A DNA stretch of 64,000 bases from Streptomyces ferrugineus (GCF_015160855.1 NZ_CP063373.1:8469001-8533000); one strand, 5' to 3'; numbered from the stretch's first letter, positions 7,918-16,078 are shown. Notes: generated from the letters alone by a model not told the origin. Numbers and translations are program-made.

Positions 7918-9426
7918 ATGACCAGTGGCACGGACACCGCGCAGCCATCGCACTCACCCGCCGCCGGGGCGAGCATCCTCGGCGGCCCGGCACCCGCGTT
8001 TCTCACGCAGCGTCCCCGGTGGACGCCCGTGGACGCGCCGGGCCTGCCGCCCGGGCGGCTGGAACACGCCGAGATCGAGGCGCCCCTCGACTACGCGCAT
8101 CCCGACGGGCCGCGGATCACCCTGGCCCTGAGCCGGATCCGCGCCACGGGCGGCCCGGGCCGGCGGCGCGGCATCCTGCTGTCGCTCAACGGCGGCCCGG
8201 GCGGCGACAACGGCATCGGCCGCGCTCTGCCCGCCCGGCTGGCCGCGGCCACCCCGCTGGGCGAGGCGTACGACCTCATCGGCTTCGACCCGCGCGGCAC
8301 CGGCGGGTCGACCCGTCTGGAGGGCGAGGACAGCCCGGTCACGGTCCCCTTCGACTCCCGTCCCCCGGACGAGGTGTTCGACGCCCTCGCCGCCGACATG
8401 CGCGAGCGCGAGGAGGGCTGCCGCCGGGCGGGCGGCGCACTGCGACCGCACGTGTCCACCCGCAACAACGCCCGCGACATGGACCTGATCCGGGCCGTGC
8501 TGGGTGAGCGGCGACTGAGCTTCGTCGGCTGGGCGTACGGCACTCTGCTGGGCGCGGTGTACGGGACGATGTTCCCCGAGCGCCTGGACCGCAGCGTGCT
8601 GGACTCGTCCGTGCACCCCGACTGGGACTGGCGGGCCCAGTTCCGCTCCCAGGCGGAGGCGACCCGGGAGAACGTCGACGCCTGGGCCGAGTGGACCGGT
8701 GAGCGGCCGTCCGCCTTCGCCCTGGGCGCGGACGCGGCCGGTGTGATCGCCTCGGTCGAGCGGACCGCCGCGGCCCTCGGCGCGCTGACCGGCGGCCGGG
8801 CGCTGCGCACCTCCTTCGACATGGTCGTCGGCACCCTGGCGGCGGACCGGTCCCGATGGGACAAGCTCGCGGAACTCGTCGCCGCGCTGCTGGCCGCCGC
8901 GGGCTCGGACGACGCGCCGCGCGCCGGGGAACTGCTGGCCGGACAGGCGGAGTGGCGTCCGGGCAGGCCCGCGGGCACCCGGCGGGAGGCCGTGCTGGAG
9001 GCGGTCACCAGCGAGACCGACTGGCCGTCGGACCCCGCGCTCTACCACGCGGGCATGCGGGACTTCCGGGAGCGCTGCCCGTACGGCCTGGGCGTGATGC
9101 GGGCGCAGCCGTGGGTCGGGACGTTCCGTACGTTCACCCCGCCCGAGCCGCCGACCCGTGTCCGCGGCGGAGGCTTCCCGCCCGGGCTGGTGGTCCAGGC
9201 GGACGGCGATCCGCTGGACCACCACGAGGGCGGCCGGGCGATGGCGCGGCGGCTGGGCCACCGGCTGGTGCGGATCACCGACTCGGGCGCGCACGAGGTG
9301 TACGCGCTCGGCGGCAACGCGGCGGTGGACGCGCTCGTCAACCGCTATCTGCTGGACGGCGAGCTGCCGTCCGGCGCCGAGACTCGCGTGCCGGGCGTGC
9401 CGCGGCCTGCCGTGCCGACGGGCTGA
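7918..9426 (+). CDS. TAP-like alpha/beta-hydrolase with Ser-to-Ala nucleophile
   Basis: A 502-residue protein of the tripeptidyl-aminopeptidase/proline-iminopeptidase fold with a C-terminal TAP-like domain. The oxyanion segment (NGGPGGDNG), the acid loop (VQADGDPLDHHEGG) and the His (DSGAHEVYALGG) are conserved. The nucleophile elbow, normally G-x-S-Y-G, reads GWAYG (gcg Ala near 8534). Hydrolysis by the usual mechanism is therefore unlikely; a non-hydrolytic or cyclase role, or chaperoning, is possible. There is no signal peptide, unlike secreted TAP enzymes. The ATG at 7918 matches the promoter; ATG 7906 is an alternative. It heads an operon with the KASIII and a second hydrolase. Confidence 0.85.
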   Translation: MTSGTDTAQPSHSPAAGASILGGPAPAFLTQRPRWTPVDAPGLPPGRLEHAEIEAPLDYAHPDGPRITLALSRIRATGGPGRRRGILLSLNGGPGGDNGIGRALPARLAAATPLGEAYDLIGFDPRGTGGSTRLEGEDSPVTVPFDSRPPDEVFDALAADMREREEGCRRAGGALRPHVSTRNNARDMDLIRAVLGERRLSFVGWAYGTLLGAVYGTMFPERLDRSVLDSSVHPDWDWRAQFRSQAEATRENVDAWAEWTGERPSAFALGADAAGVIASVERTAAALGALTGGRALRTSFDMVVGTLAADRSRWDKLAELVAALLAAAGSDDAPRAGELLAGQAEWRPGRPAGTRREAVLEAVTSETDWPSDPALYHAGMRDFRERCPYGLGVMRAQPWVGTFRTFTPPEPPTRVRGGGFPPGLVVQADGDPLDHHEGGRAMARRLGHRLVRITDSGAHEVYALGGNAAVDALVNRYLLDGELPSGAETRVPGVPRPAVPTG

Positions 9427-9494
9427 ACCGGACGGACACCGGGTCCCGCCCGTGGCGGCGGGGCCCCGACCACCGACGAACCACAGGGGAAGAC

Positions 9495-10541
9495 ATGCGC
9501 TGGGACAACATCTATCTCGCGGGCACCGGTTCCTACCTGCCCGAGCAGGTGCAGACGGCGGAGCAGGCCGTCGCCGAGGGCCTGGCGGACGCGGACGAGG
9601 TCGCGGCCCACGGCATACGCGCCGTGCGGGTCGCGACACCGGACGAGACCGGCCCGGTGATGGCCGCGCACGCGGGGCGCCGTGCGGTCGAGCGGTCGGG
9701 CCTGTCGACCGAGGACTTCGGTCTGCTGATCCACTCCTACGTGCTGCACCAGGGCCAGGAGATGTGGACCCCGGCGAGCTACGTCCAGCACGAGACCATC
9801 GGCGGCACCGCGCCGGCGGTGGAGGTGCTCCAGAACTCCAGCGGCGGACTGTTCTCCCTGGAGATGGCGGCCTCCCACCTCGCGGCACGTCCGCAGCCGG
9901 GCGCGGTGCTGATCACCACCGGGGACCAGCACCGGCTGCCCTACTTCGACCGCTGGAACTCCGACGACGCGCTGGCGCACGGCGACGGCGCGGGGGCGCT
10001 GGTCCTCAGCAACCAGGAAGGCTTCGCCCGGCTGCTGGCCACGGTCTCCTACGGGGACCCGTCGCTGGAGCCGTTCCTGCGCGGCACGCGGGGGTGGACG
10101 CCCGCGCCGTTCGCCGAGGGCAGGCCGATCGATCTGCGCGGCCGCATCCGTGACTTCATGGCCCAGGGCGAGGCCAACCTCGACATCATGGGCGAACGGA
10201 TCGGATCGATGAGCGTCCGGGTGCTGGAGGACGCCCTCAAGGAGGCCGGCACGGACCTGCGGAGCGCGCGGTTCTTCGTCCACCCCAACATCAACCGGGC
10301 GACCGTGGAGTTCGCGTACCACGACGCGCTCGGGGTGAACCCGGACACCACCACCTACGAGTGGGCCCGGGACCTCGGGCACATGGGCGCGGGCGACCAC
10401 CTGATCAGTCTGGACCACGTCGTCGCCGAACGCGGCCCGCGCAAGGGCGACCTGCTGATCGCGATGGGCGCGACGGCCGGGTTCGTCTGGACCGTCGCGG
10501 TGCTGGAGTTCCTCGTCGACCTGCCCGCACGGACCGCCTGA
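9495..10541 (+). CDS. KASIII-like acyltransferase with Ser nucleophile (DpsC/CerJ type)
   Basis: A 348-residue thiolase-fold KASIII-like protein. The position of the FabH catalytic Cys reads N-S-S-G-G (Ser115/Ser116), so Ser replaces Cys. H263 stands in HPNINR. The FabH Asn is replaced by H296 with D301 in GHMGAGDHLISL. From memory, DpsC uses Ser118/His297/Asp302 and CerJ Cys116/His295/Asp300, so spacing matches that subgroup. Such enzymes transfer acyl groups to carriers, sugars or starter units rather than extending chains. With the A-PCP protein nearby it may move an aminoacyl group, as CloN2 does in clorobiocin. An unusual starter loader is the alternative. ATG 9495 follows AGGGGAAG. Confidence 0.82.
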   Translation: MRWDNIYLAGTGSYLPEQVQTAEQAVAEGLADADEVAAHGIRAVRVATPDETGPVMAAHAGRRAVERSGLSTEDFGLLIHSYVLHQGQEMWTPASYVQHETIGGTAPAVEVLQNSSGGLFSLEMAASHLAARPQPGAVLITTGDQHRLPYFDRWNSDDALAHGDGAGALVLSNQEGFARLLATVSYGDPSLEPFLRGTRGWTPAPFAEGRPIDLRGRIRDFMAQGEANLDIMGERIGSMSVRVLEDALKEAGTDLRSARFFVHPNINRATVEFAYHDALGVNPDTTTYEWARDLGHMGAGDHLISLDHVVAERGPRKGDLLIAMGATAGFVWTVAVLEFLVDLPARTA

Positions 10542-10573
10542 CCCCCGAGATCCACCTGGAGAGGACACGACCG

Positions 10574-11455
10574 ATGGCTGACACGGCCGCGAAGCAAGCC
10601 GCAGCGAAGAAGGAGAAGAAGAACAAGAAAGACAAGTTCGAGCATCTGAACGTGGAGGAGGGAACGCTCCGGCACGGCCTCCCCTACCGTGCGCTCGGCA
10701 CCGGTGACGAACCGCTGGTGGTGCTGCGCTGGTTCACCGACAACCACACCAACCCCGAGGGGTGGGAGCGGGGCGTCGAGCTGAAGCAGCTCGCCCCGCT
10801 GGCCGAGCGCTACCGCGTCTACGCGGTCAACCGCGCGCCCGGCATGGCGCGGGGCACCACGATGGAGCAGGTCGCCGAGCAGCACGCGCAGGCGCTGACC
10901 GAGAAGTTCGGCGGCCCGGTCCACATCCTCGGCACCTCCTCCGGCGGCTCGGTCGCGATGCAGCTCGCCGCCGACCACCCGCAGGTCTTCAAGCGCATGG
11001 TCCTGGCGATGGCCGGTCACACCATGGGCGACGAGGCGCGTCAGGCGCAGCTCAAGTACGCGGAGGCCTCGGAGGCGGGGCGGCGCGCCCTGCACCACAC
11101 CGCGCGGATCTCCTTCAAGAGCGCGGCCCTGGCCAAGGTGGTCGCGCCGCTGATGTGGCTGGTGGACCCGTTCGTACGGCCCAAGGACCCCTCGGACATG
11201 GTGGCCTTCGTGCGGGCCGAGGCGGCGTTCGACGTCCGGGACCGGCTCGCGGAGATCCGGGTGCCCACCCTGGTGATCGCGGGCGGCGCGGACCGGGCCT
11301 GCCCGCCCGAGGTGTGCCGCCGCACGGTGGAGGGCATGCCGGACGCCGAGCTGGTGGTGTACGACAAGGCCGGCCACATCGGCACGTTCAACAACCCGCG
11401 GTTCCCGAAGGACGTGCTGGCCTTCCTGGACACCGGCTCACCGGTCCGGGGCTGA
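10574..11455 (+). CDS. Alpha/beta-hydrolase (thioesterase or acyltransferase)
   Basis: A 293-residue alpha/beta-hydrolase with an intact triad: nucleophile elbow GTSSGG, acid in IAGGADRACP and His in DKAGHIGTF. The N-terminal 25 residues are a Lys/Ala-rich basic tail, unusual for the family and possibly a docking segment for an acidic carrier protein. It is last in the operon with the TAP-like protein and KASIII. By analogy with NikP2 (aminoacyl-PCP thioesterase) or CloN7 (acyl transfer to a sugar), it could release or transfer the amino-acid-derived unit made by the facing A-PCP protein. That is inference from context. Confidence 0.8.
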   Translation: MADTAAKQAAAKKEKKNKKDKFEHLNVEEGTLRHGLPYRALGTGDEPLVVLRWFTDNHTNPEGWERGVELKQLAPLAERYRVYAVNRAPGMARGTTMEQVAEQHAQALTEKFGGPVHILGTSSGGSVAMQLAADHPQVFKRMVLAMAGHTMGDEARQAQLKYAEASEAGRRALHHTARISFKSAALAKVVAPLMWLVDPFVRPKDPSDMVAFVRAEAAFDVRDRLAEIRVPTLVIAGGADRACPPEVCRRTVEGMPDAELVVYDKAGHIGTFNNPRFPKDVLAFLDTGSPVRG

Positions 11456-11481
11456 TCGATCCCCGCACTCCGCGGACCCGG

Positions 11482-11523
11482 CACGGCCGAGGCCCCCTGC
11501 GATCGCAGGGGGCCTCGGCCGTG
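11482..11523. terminator. Perfect 42-bp palindromic bidirectional terminator
   Basis: The 42 bases are fully self-complementary around the centre GCGATCGC, giving a stem of about 19 bp with GC-rich arms. It separates the rightward KASIII operon from the leftward A-PCP gene, whose stop is at 11538. Confidence 0.8.
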
Positions 11524-11537
11524 GGCGCTCGCGTGGA

Positions 11538-13520
11538 TCAGGCGCTCACGGGCTGCGTGGGGACGGACGACGCGGCGGCCGGCGCGGCCGTGAGCGCCGC
11601 CAGGGCGGCCGGCGTGGGCGCGTCGTACACCCGGCGGGCGGGCACCGAGGTGCCGGTCCGCCGACGGATCAGGGCGGTCAGCCGGGTGGCGAGCAGCGAG
11701 TGGCCGCCGAGCCGGAAGAAGTCGTCGTCGGGGCCGACCTCGGGCAGCTTCAGGACCTCGGCGAAGATCGCGCAGTACAGCGCCTCGGTCTCGGTGCGCG
11801 GCTCGGTCCGGGCCGCGGGCTCGCGGACGGGCGCGGGCAGGTTCTTCCGGTCGACCTTGCCGTTCGGGGAGAGCGGGAAGCTCTCCAGGCGTACGTACGC
11901 GGACGGCACGAGGTAGTCGGGCAGGTGGGCCAGGTGGGCGCGCAGGGCGGTCTCGTCGGCGCCGCCCACCGTGTACGCGACGAGCCGCGGCCCGGTGTGC
12001 TCGTCCACGCGCGCGACGACGGCGCACTGCGTGACCTCCGGGTGGCCGAGCAGGACCGCCTCGACCTCGCCCGGTTCGACGCGGAAGCCGCGGATCTTCA
12101 CCTGGTCGTCGGCGCGGCCGAGGAACTCGAACACGCCGTCGGCGCGCCGGCGCACCAGGTCCCCCGACCGGTACATGACCGCCCCCGGCCCGCCGTACGG
12201 GTCCGGCACGAAGCGCTGGGCGGTCAGGTCGGGACGCCGCCAGTAGCCGCGCGCGACCTGCGCGCCCGCGAGGTACAGCTCGCCGGAGGTGCCGTCGGGC
12301 ACCGGGCGCAGCCTCTCGTCGAGGACGTAGGAGCGGGTGGCGGTGACCTCGGTGCCGATCGGTACGGAGGAGGGCCAGTCGGCGGCGTCCGCGGACAGGG
12401 TGTGGGCGAGGACGACGTGGGTCTCGGCGGGGCCGTACTCGTTGTGCAGGCGGAAGGGGCTGCGGCGGCCGAAGTCCCGCAGCCCGCCGTCGACGTGGAG
12501 CGCCTCGCCGGCCTGGATCACGTCGGTGAGGTGCGGCAGTTCGCTGCCGTTCTCGGCGGCCGCGGCGACGAGGGCGTCCAGCACGGCCGTGGGGGCGAAG
12601 AGTTCGTTGACCCGGTGCCGCTCCAGCCAGGCGACGACCGCCTCGGGGTCGCGGCGGATGCCGTCCGGCGGGACCACCAGGGTGCGGCCGGAGACCAGCG
12701 TGGAGAGGATCTCCTGAACGGAGACGTCGAAGCCGATGGCGGCGAACTGGGCGGTGCGCACCCCCGGTCCGCCGGGGAGGGCCGCGCGCTGCCAGCGCAG
12801 CAGGTTGGTCAGCCCGGCGTCGTGCATGACGATCCCCTTGGGGACGCCGGTGGAACCGGACGTGAAGATCAGGTACGCGGCGCCCTCGGGGGTCAGCGGC
12901 CGTACGCGGTCGGCGTCGACGGGGTCGCGGTCCAGGCCCCCCTCGGCCTCCGCCTCGGCTTCCAGGGCGGCGAGGAGTTCCGCGTCGACCACGCAGGCGG
13001 GCCGGGCCAGGTCGAACATCAACTGGCGCCGCTGCTCGGGGTACTCGGTGTCCACCGGCATGTACGCGGCCCCGGACTTGAGGATCGCCAGCAGGCCGAC
13101 GACGAGTTCGGCGGAGCGGGGCAGCAGCAGGGCGACGACGTCCTCGGGGCCGACGCCGCGGGCTGTGAGACGGTGCGCCACGCGGTTGGCACGGGCGTTG
13201 AGCGCGCGGTAGGTCAGTTCGGTGTCCTCGAAGACGAGGGCGGTCCGTCCGGGGTGCCGGGCCGCCTGCCGCTCGAACATCTCGGCGGCCGAGGCGGGCC
13301 GGTCCGGGCGGGCCGCCGCCTGCGTGTGCGCGGCGACCACGCTCAGCGGCCGCATGTCGGTCCACAGCTCCGTCGCCCGCTCCAGGCACTCGGCGTGCCC
13401 GCCGCGGTGGACGGTGTGCCATCCCGACGGCACGGTCAGCGGGGCGGGCCAGAGCGCGTGCCGGCCCTCGTCGTCGGCCAGCAGGAGAAACTGCCCGTCC
13501 CGGTTGTCGAATGGATTCAC
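11538..13520 (-). CDS. Stand-alone NRPS loading protein: MbtH-like + adenylation + PCP
   Basis: 660 residues. Residues 1 to about 65 are an MbtH-like domain (NPFDN start, conserved Trp residues). An adenylation domain follows (FTSGSTGVPKG, NEYGPAETH, GKVDRKNL), then a PCP with LGGHSLLA and phosphopantetheine Ser608. There is no condensation or thioesterase domain. NikP1 has the same order, and such proteins tether one amino acid for separate tailoring. My manual alignment to GrsA gives the code D-V-Q-L-I-A-E-V-V-K; the usual proline code has H at the seventh place. GTG 13520 follows GAGGAGCG. Proline or a relative is the best guess; His cannot be excluded. Confidence 0.9.
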   Translation of the reverse strand: MNPFDNRDGQFLLLADDEGRHALWPAPLTVPSGWHTVHRGGHAECLERATELWTDMRPLSVVAAHTQAAARPDRPASAAEMFERQAARHPGRTALVFEDTELTYRALNARANRVAHRLTARGVGPEDVVALLLPRSAELVVGLLAILKSGAAYMPVDTEYPEQRRQLMFDLARPACVVDAELLAALEAEAEAEGGLDRDPVDADRVRPLTPEGAAYLIFTSGSTGVPKGIVMHDAGLTNLLRWQRAALPGGPGVRTAQFAAIGFDVSVQEILSTLVSGRTLVVPPDGIRRDPEAVVAWLERHRVNELFAPTAVLDALVAAAAENGSELPHLTDVIQAGEALHVDGGLRDFGRRSPFRLHNEYGPAETHVVLAHTLSADAADWPSSVPIGTEVTATRSYVLDERLRPVPDGTSGELYLAGAQVARGYWRRPDLTAQRFVPDPYGGPGAVMYRSGDLVRRRADGVFEFLGRADDQVKIRGFRVEPGEVEAVLLGHPEVTQCAVVARVDEHTGPRLVAYTVGGADETALRAHLAHLPDYLVPSAYVRLESFPLSPNGKVDRKNLPAPVREPAARTEPRTETEALYCAIFAEVLKLPEVGPDDDFFRLGGHSLLATRLTALIRRRTGTSVPARRVYDAPTPAALAALTAAPAAASSVPTQPVSA

Positions 13521-13576
13521 CGCGTACGCTCCTCGGAGAGACGGATTCCGGTCCGAATGCCGGTATATCCGGACCA

Positions 13577-13608
13577 AGGGTGCGTGAGCCGGCTCGACCG
13601 GCGCTCGA
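13577..13608 (-). promoter_or_regulatory. SARP-type promoter of the A-PCP gene
   Basis: On the minus strand, TCGAGCG (13608) and TCGAGCC (13597) are spaced 11 bp. After 8 bp comes CACCCT (13582-13577). The inferred start is near 13570, giving a 50-nt leader with an AGGAG site. An alternative -10 (GATATA near 13570) is possible but off-spacing. Confidence 0.55.
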
Positions 13609-13690
13609 ATTCCGCGCACGCGCAAGCGGAAGCGGAAGCGGGCGGACGGGCACCCGGGTCCGCCCGCACCGGTCCACTCACCCGCCGGGG

Positions 13691-14191
13691 TCAGCAGGCG
13701 GCGGGCCGCGCGCTCACCAACGTCACCTTGACCTTGGCCTCCGCCTCCGTCAGGAAGGTGTTGTTCGCGTCGTAGATCCTCGATATGCCGGAGCTGTTGA
13801 AGGTCCGCCCGCTCTGGCGGGCCTTCTGGTTGACGTCGACGTAGCCGACGGTGGTGCCGTCGCCCTCGAACAGCCGCTCCCGGACCCGGTAGTCGAAGGT
13901 GTTCGCGCCGGTGCGCTTCCAGGCGCCCTTGCCCTGGCCGCCGCCCTCGGGGCCACCGCCGGAGGACAGGCACATCACACCGTTGGCGTGGAACGACAGG
14001 GTCACGTTGCCCTTGCCCTCCGCGTGCTCCACCGTGCCCTGCCAGGTCCCCACCGGCGTCGCGTGGAAGTGGTGCCGGCCGCTCGTGGCGGCGGCCCCGG
14101 AACCCGCCGGGGCGACCAGGACGGCCACCGCCGCGAGGCCCACCGCCGGGGCGAGGATCCGGATCCCGTGTGTGCGTGTGCGCCGAGTCAT
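13691..14191 (-). CDS. Secreted small barrel-like protein, paralog 1 of 3
   Basis: A 166-residue protein with an N-terminal signal peptide (basic start, then a hydrophobic stretch ending about residue 33). The mature part has the lipocalin-like G-x-W near its start (VGTWQGTV), then KGAWKRTGANTFDYRV and GYVDVNQ. It shares this order with the proteins at 15508 and 20475. The composition suggests an all-beta eight-strand barrel of the calycin/allene-oxide-cyclase type. I do not recognise a named family. It follows the epoxide hydrolase by 46 nt and is probably co-transcribed. Possible roles are product binding outside the cell or pericyclic/cyclase catalysis, both speculative. Confidence 0.75.
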   Translation of the reverse strand: MTRRTRTHGIRILAPAVGLAAVAVLVAPAGSGAAATSGRHHFHATPVGTWQGTVEHAEGKGNVTLSFHANGVMCLSSGGGPEGGGQGKGAWKRTGANTFDYRVRERLFEGDGTTVGYVDVNQKARQSGRTFNSSGISRIYDANNTFLTEAEAKVKVTLVSARPAAC

Positions 14192-14237
14192 GTGCGCTCA
14201 GTCCTCTCTGTGGTCATCGGCTTGCGAGACATGTGGA

Positions 14238-15380
14238 TCAGGGGGCCGGTCGGCCCAGTTCGCGGCGGAACGCGCGCAGTTCGGCGGCCAGCACCTCCGG
14301 CCGCTCCAGGGCCGGGAAGTGGCCGCCGTCGGGAAGGTCCCGCCAGTAGCGCAGGTCGGTGAAGCGCTCCCGGGCCCAGGCGCGGGGCAGCCAGGCGTCC
14401 TTGGGGAAGACCGAGCAGCCGGTGGGGACGGCGGTCGGGGCCATCGGCTCCGACTCGAAGCTCTCCCAGAACAGCCGGGCGGACGCGGCGCCGGTGTTGC
14501 CGAACCAGTACATCGACACGATGTCCAGGAGCCGGTCGGCCGGCACCGCCTTCTCCAGGTCGCCGTCGTGGTCGGCCCACTCCCAGAACCGGTCGGTGAT
14601 CCAGGCGAGCTGGGCGGCCGGCGAGTCGGCGAGGCCGTAGCCGAGCGCCTGGGGTCGGGTGGACTGGATCGCCGCGTAGCCGGAACGGTTCTTCCCGAAG
14701 CTCTGCATCCGGCCCATGGCCGCCCGGTCGCGCTCGTCCAGCTCCTCGAACGGGATCTGCCGCTCCGGGGGCCGGGCCAGCGGCATCGTCAGATGGATGC
14801 CCCGCAGGTGCGCGGCGTCCGTGCTCCCCAGCGCCGCCGACACCCAGGAGCCCCAGTCGCCGCCGTGGGCGATGTACCGGTCGTGGCCCAGGCGGGCCAT
14901 CAACTCCGCCCAGGCCGCGGCGATCCGGCCGACCGTCCAGCCGGTCCCCGTGGGGGCGGGGCCGAGGCCGTGCCCCGGCAGGGAGGGGCACACGACGTGG
15001 AAGGCGTCGGCCGGGTCCTCGGGCTCGGTCAGCCGCGGGATCAGGTCGAGGAACTCGACGACGGAGCTGGGCCAGCCGTGCGTCAGCAGCAGCGGCACGG
15101 CGTCCGGGTGCGGCGAGCGCACGTGCAGGAAGTGGACCGGCAGTCCGTCGAGCTCGGTGGTGTACTGCGGGAAGGCGTTCAGCCTGCGTTCGGTCGCACG
15201 CCAGTCGTAGTCGTCGGCCCAGCGCCGGCACAGGCTGCGCACCTGGTCCAGGGGGGCGCCCTGGGACCAGTCGTCCACCGTCTCCCGGTCCGGCCAGCGC
15301 GTGCCGTGCAGCCGGTCGCGGAGATCGTCGAGGGCTGCTTGCGGGATGTCCGCCCGGTAGGGCTCGATGACTGAGCTCAT
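14238..15380 (-). CDS. Epoxide hydrolase (EHN family)
   Basis: A 380-residue alpha/beta-hydrolase with the epoxide-hydrolase N-terminal domain (IPQAALDDLRDRLHGTRWPD). The oxyanion motif is HGWPSS, the nucleophilic Asp is in HGGDWGS, a lid Tyr is in SGYAAIQSTRP and the His is in DGGHFPALE. These are the residues needed to open an epoxide by an ester intermediate. In a cluster that also holds a P450 and a putative alkylation-repair glycosylase, it may tailor or detoxify an epoxide-bearing product. Start ATG 15380 follows GGAGGAGG. Confidence 0.88.
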   Translation of the reverse strand: MSSVIEPYRADIPQAALDDLRDRLHGTRWPDRETVDDWSQGAPLDQVRSLCRRWADDYDWRATERRLNAFPQYTTELDGLPVHFLHVRSPHPDAVPLLLTHGWPSSVVEFLDLIPRLTEPEDPADAFHVVCPSLPGHGLGPAPTGTGWTVGRIAAAWAELMARLGHDRYIAHGGDWGSWVSAALGSTDAAHLRGIHLTMPLARPPERQIPFEELDERDRAAMGRMQSFGKNRSGYAAIQSTRPQALGYGLADSPAAQLAWITDRFWEWADHDGDLEKAVPADRLLDIVSMYWFGNTGAASARLFWESFESEPMAPTAVPTGCSVFPKDAWLPRAWARERFTDLRYWRDLPDGGHFPALERPEVLAAELRAFRRELGRPAP

Positions 15381-15440
15381 CCCATGGCCTCCTCCGTGGC
15401 TTGTTCCGTCCGCGAGGCGTACGCGTTCGCGGTGGCGCAG

Positions 15441-15472
15441 ACGCTAGGGCGGGGCCCTACAGCAGCGGTCGA
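15441..15472 (-). promoter_or_regulatory. SARP-type promoter of the epoxide hydrolase gene
   Basis: On the minus strand, TCGACCG (15472) and TGTAGGG (15461) are 11 bp apart, followed after 8 bp by TAGCGT (15446-15441). The inferred start is near 15434. The TCGA core is shared with the divergent promoter on the other strand. The second heptamer is weak. Confidence 0.42.
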
Positions 15473-15500
15473 GCGCGGTGAGAGGCCGCCGGGCAACACT
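15458..15500 (+). promoter_or_regulatory. SARP-type promoter of the second barrel-like protein gene
   Basis: TACAGCA (15458), TCGAGCG (15469) and GAGAGGC (15480) lie at 11-bp steps. Then 8 bp, then AACACT (15495-15500). The inferred start near 15507 is next to ATG 15508. Only the middle heptamer is a strong match. Confidence 0.42.
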
Positions 15501-15507
15501 CCGCGCC

Positions 15508-16035
15508 ATGAATCGCATGAAGCAGACACAACAGAAGTGGCCGAAGTCGTACCCCACGGGCCGGACCGCGCGCCGGGCGGGAGGAGCACGCGCGCTCGTC
15601 GGTACGGCGCTCGCGTGCGCCCTGCTGTCGGCGCCGGCGGCGGGCACCGCGCAGGCCGCGCCCCGGGGCCCGGTCCCGGTGGGCAGTTGGAAGGCCACGG
15701 TGGTCCGCGAGGGCGCCACGTACGACGTGACCCTGTCCTTCGCCACGGACCGCTCGGTCTGCCTGGTCTCGCCCGCCGGGGCGAGCAAGGGCCGCTGGCA
15801 CCACACCGGCCGGGACGCGTTCGACTACCGCATACGGGAGCTGTGGCACGACGCGGGCGGCGCGCTCGAGGGCTGGGTGGACATCGCCCAGTCGGCGAAA
15901 CGGACCGGTGCCGCCTCCTTCGCGGGCTCGGGCACCTCGACCGTCCACGGCGCCGACGGCACGGTGGTGGACACGGTGCCGGTCGAGGTCACGGGCGTAC
16001 GCACCGGTCCGCCGGACGGCTCCGCCTGCGGATGA
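15508..16035 (+). CDS. Secreted small barrel-like protein, paralog 2 of 3
   Basis: A 175-residue protein with a signal peptide ending near residue 50 (AGTAQAAPRG) after an Arg-rich start. The mature part repeats the family pattern: VGSWKATV, then GRWHHTGRDAFDYRI, then GWVDIAQ and a late GTSTVHGADGTVV strand pair. ATG 15508 is chosen because the promoter hexamer points to it; a GTG at 15478 in frame lies over the -10 and would be untranscribed. Divergent from the epoxide hydrolase. The last codons are part of a 38-bp tandem duplication. Function is unknown. Confidence 0.75.
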   Translation: MNRMKQTQQKWPKSYPTGRTARRAGGARALVGTALACALLSAPAAGTAQAAPRGPVPVGSWKATVVREGATYDVTLSFATDRSVCLVSPAGASKGRWHHTGRDAFDYRIRELWHDAGGALEGWVDIAQSAKRTGAASFAGSGTSTVHGADGTVVDTVPVEVTGVRTGPPDGSACG

Positions 16036-16078
16036 CGGGGACCGGCCCGCCGGACGGGTCCGCCTGCGGATGACGGGG
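16003..16078 (+). repeat. Tandem 38-bp duplication across a stop codon
   Basis: Bases 16003-16040 and 16041-16078 are adjacent copies differing at two positions. The first copy covers the last codons and the TGA of the barrel-protein gene; the second repeats them in untranslated DNA. It looks like a recent slippage or unequal-exchange product. Confidence 0.85.
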
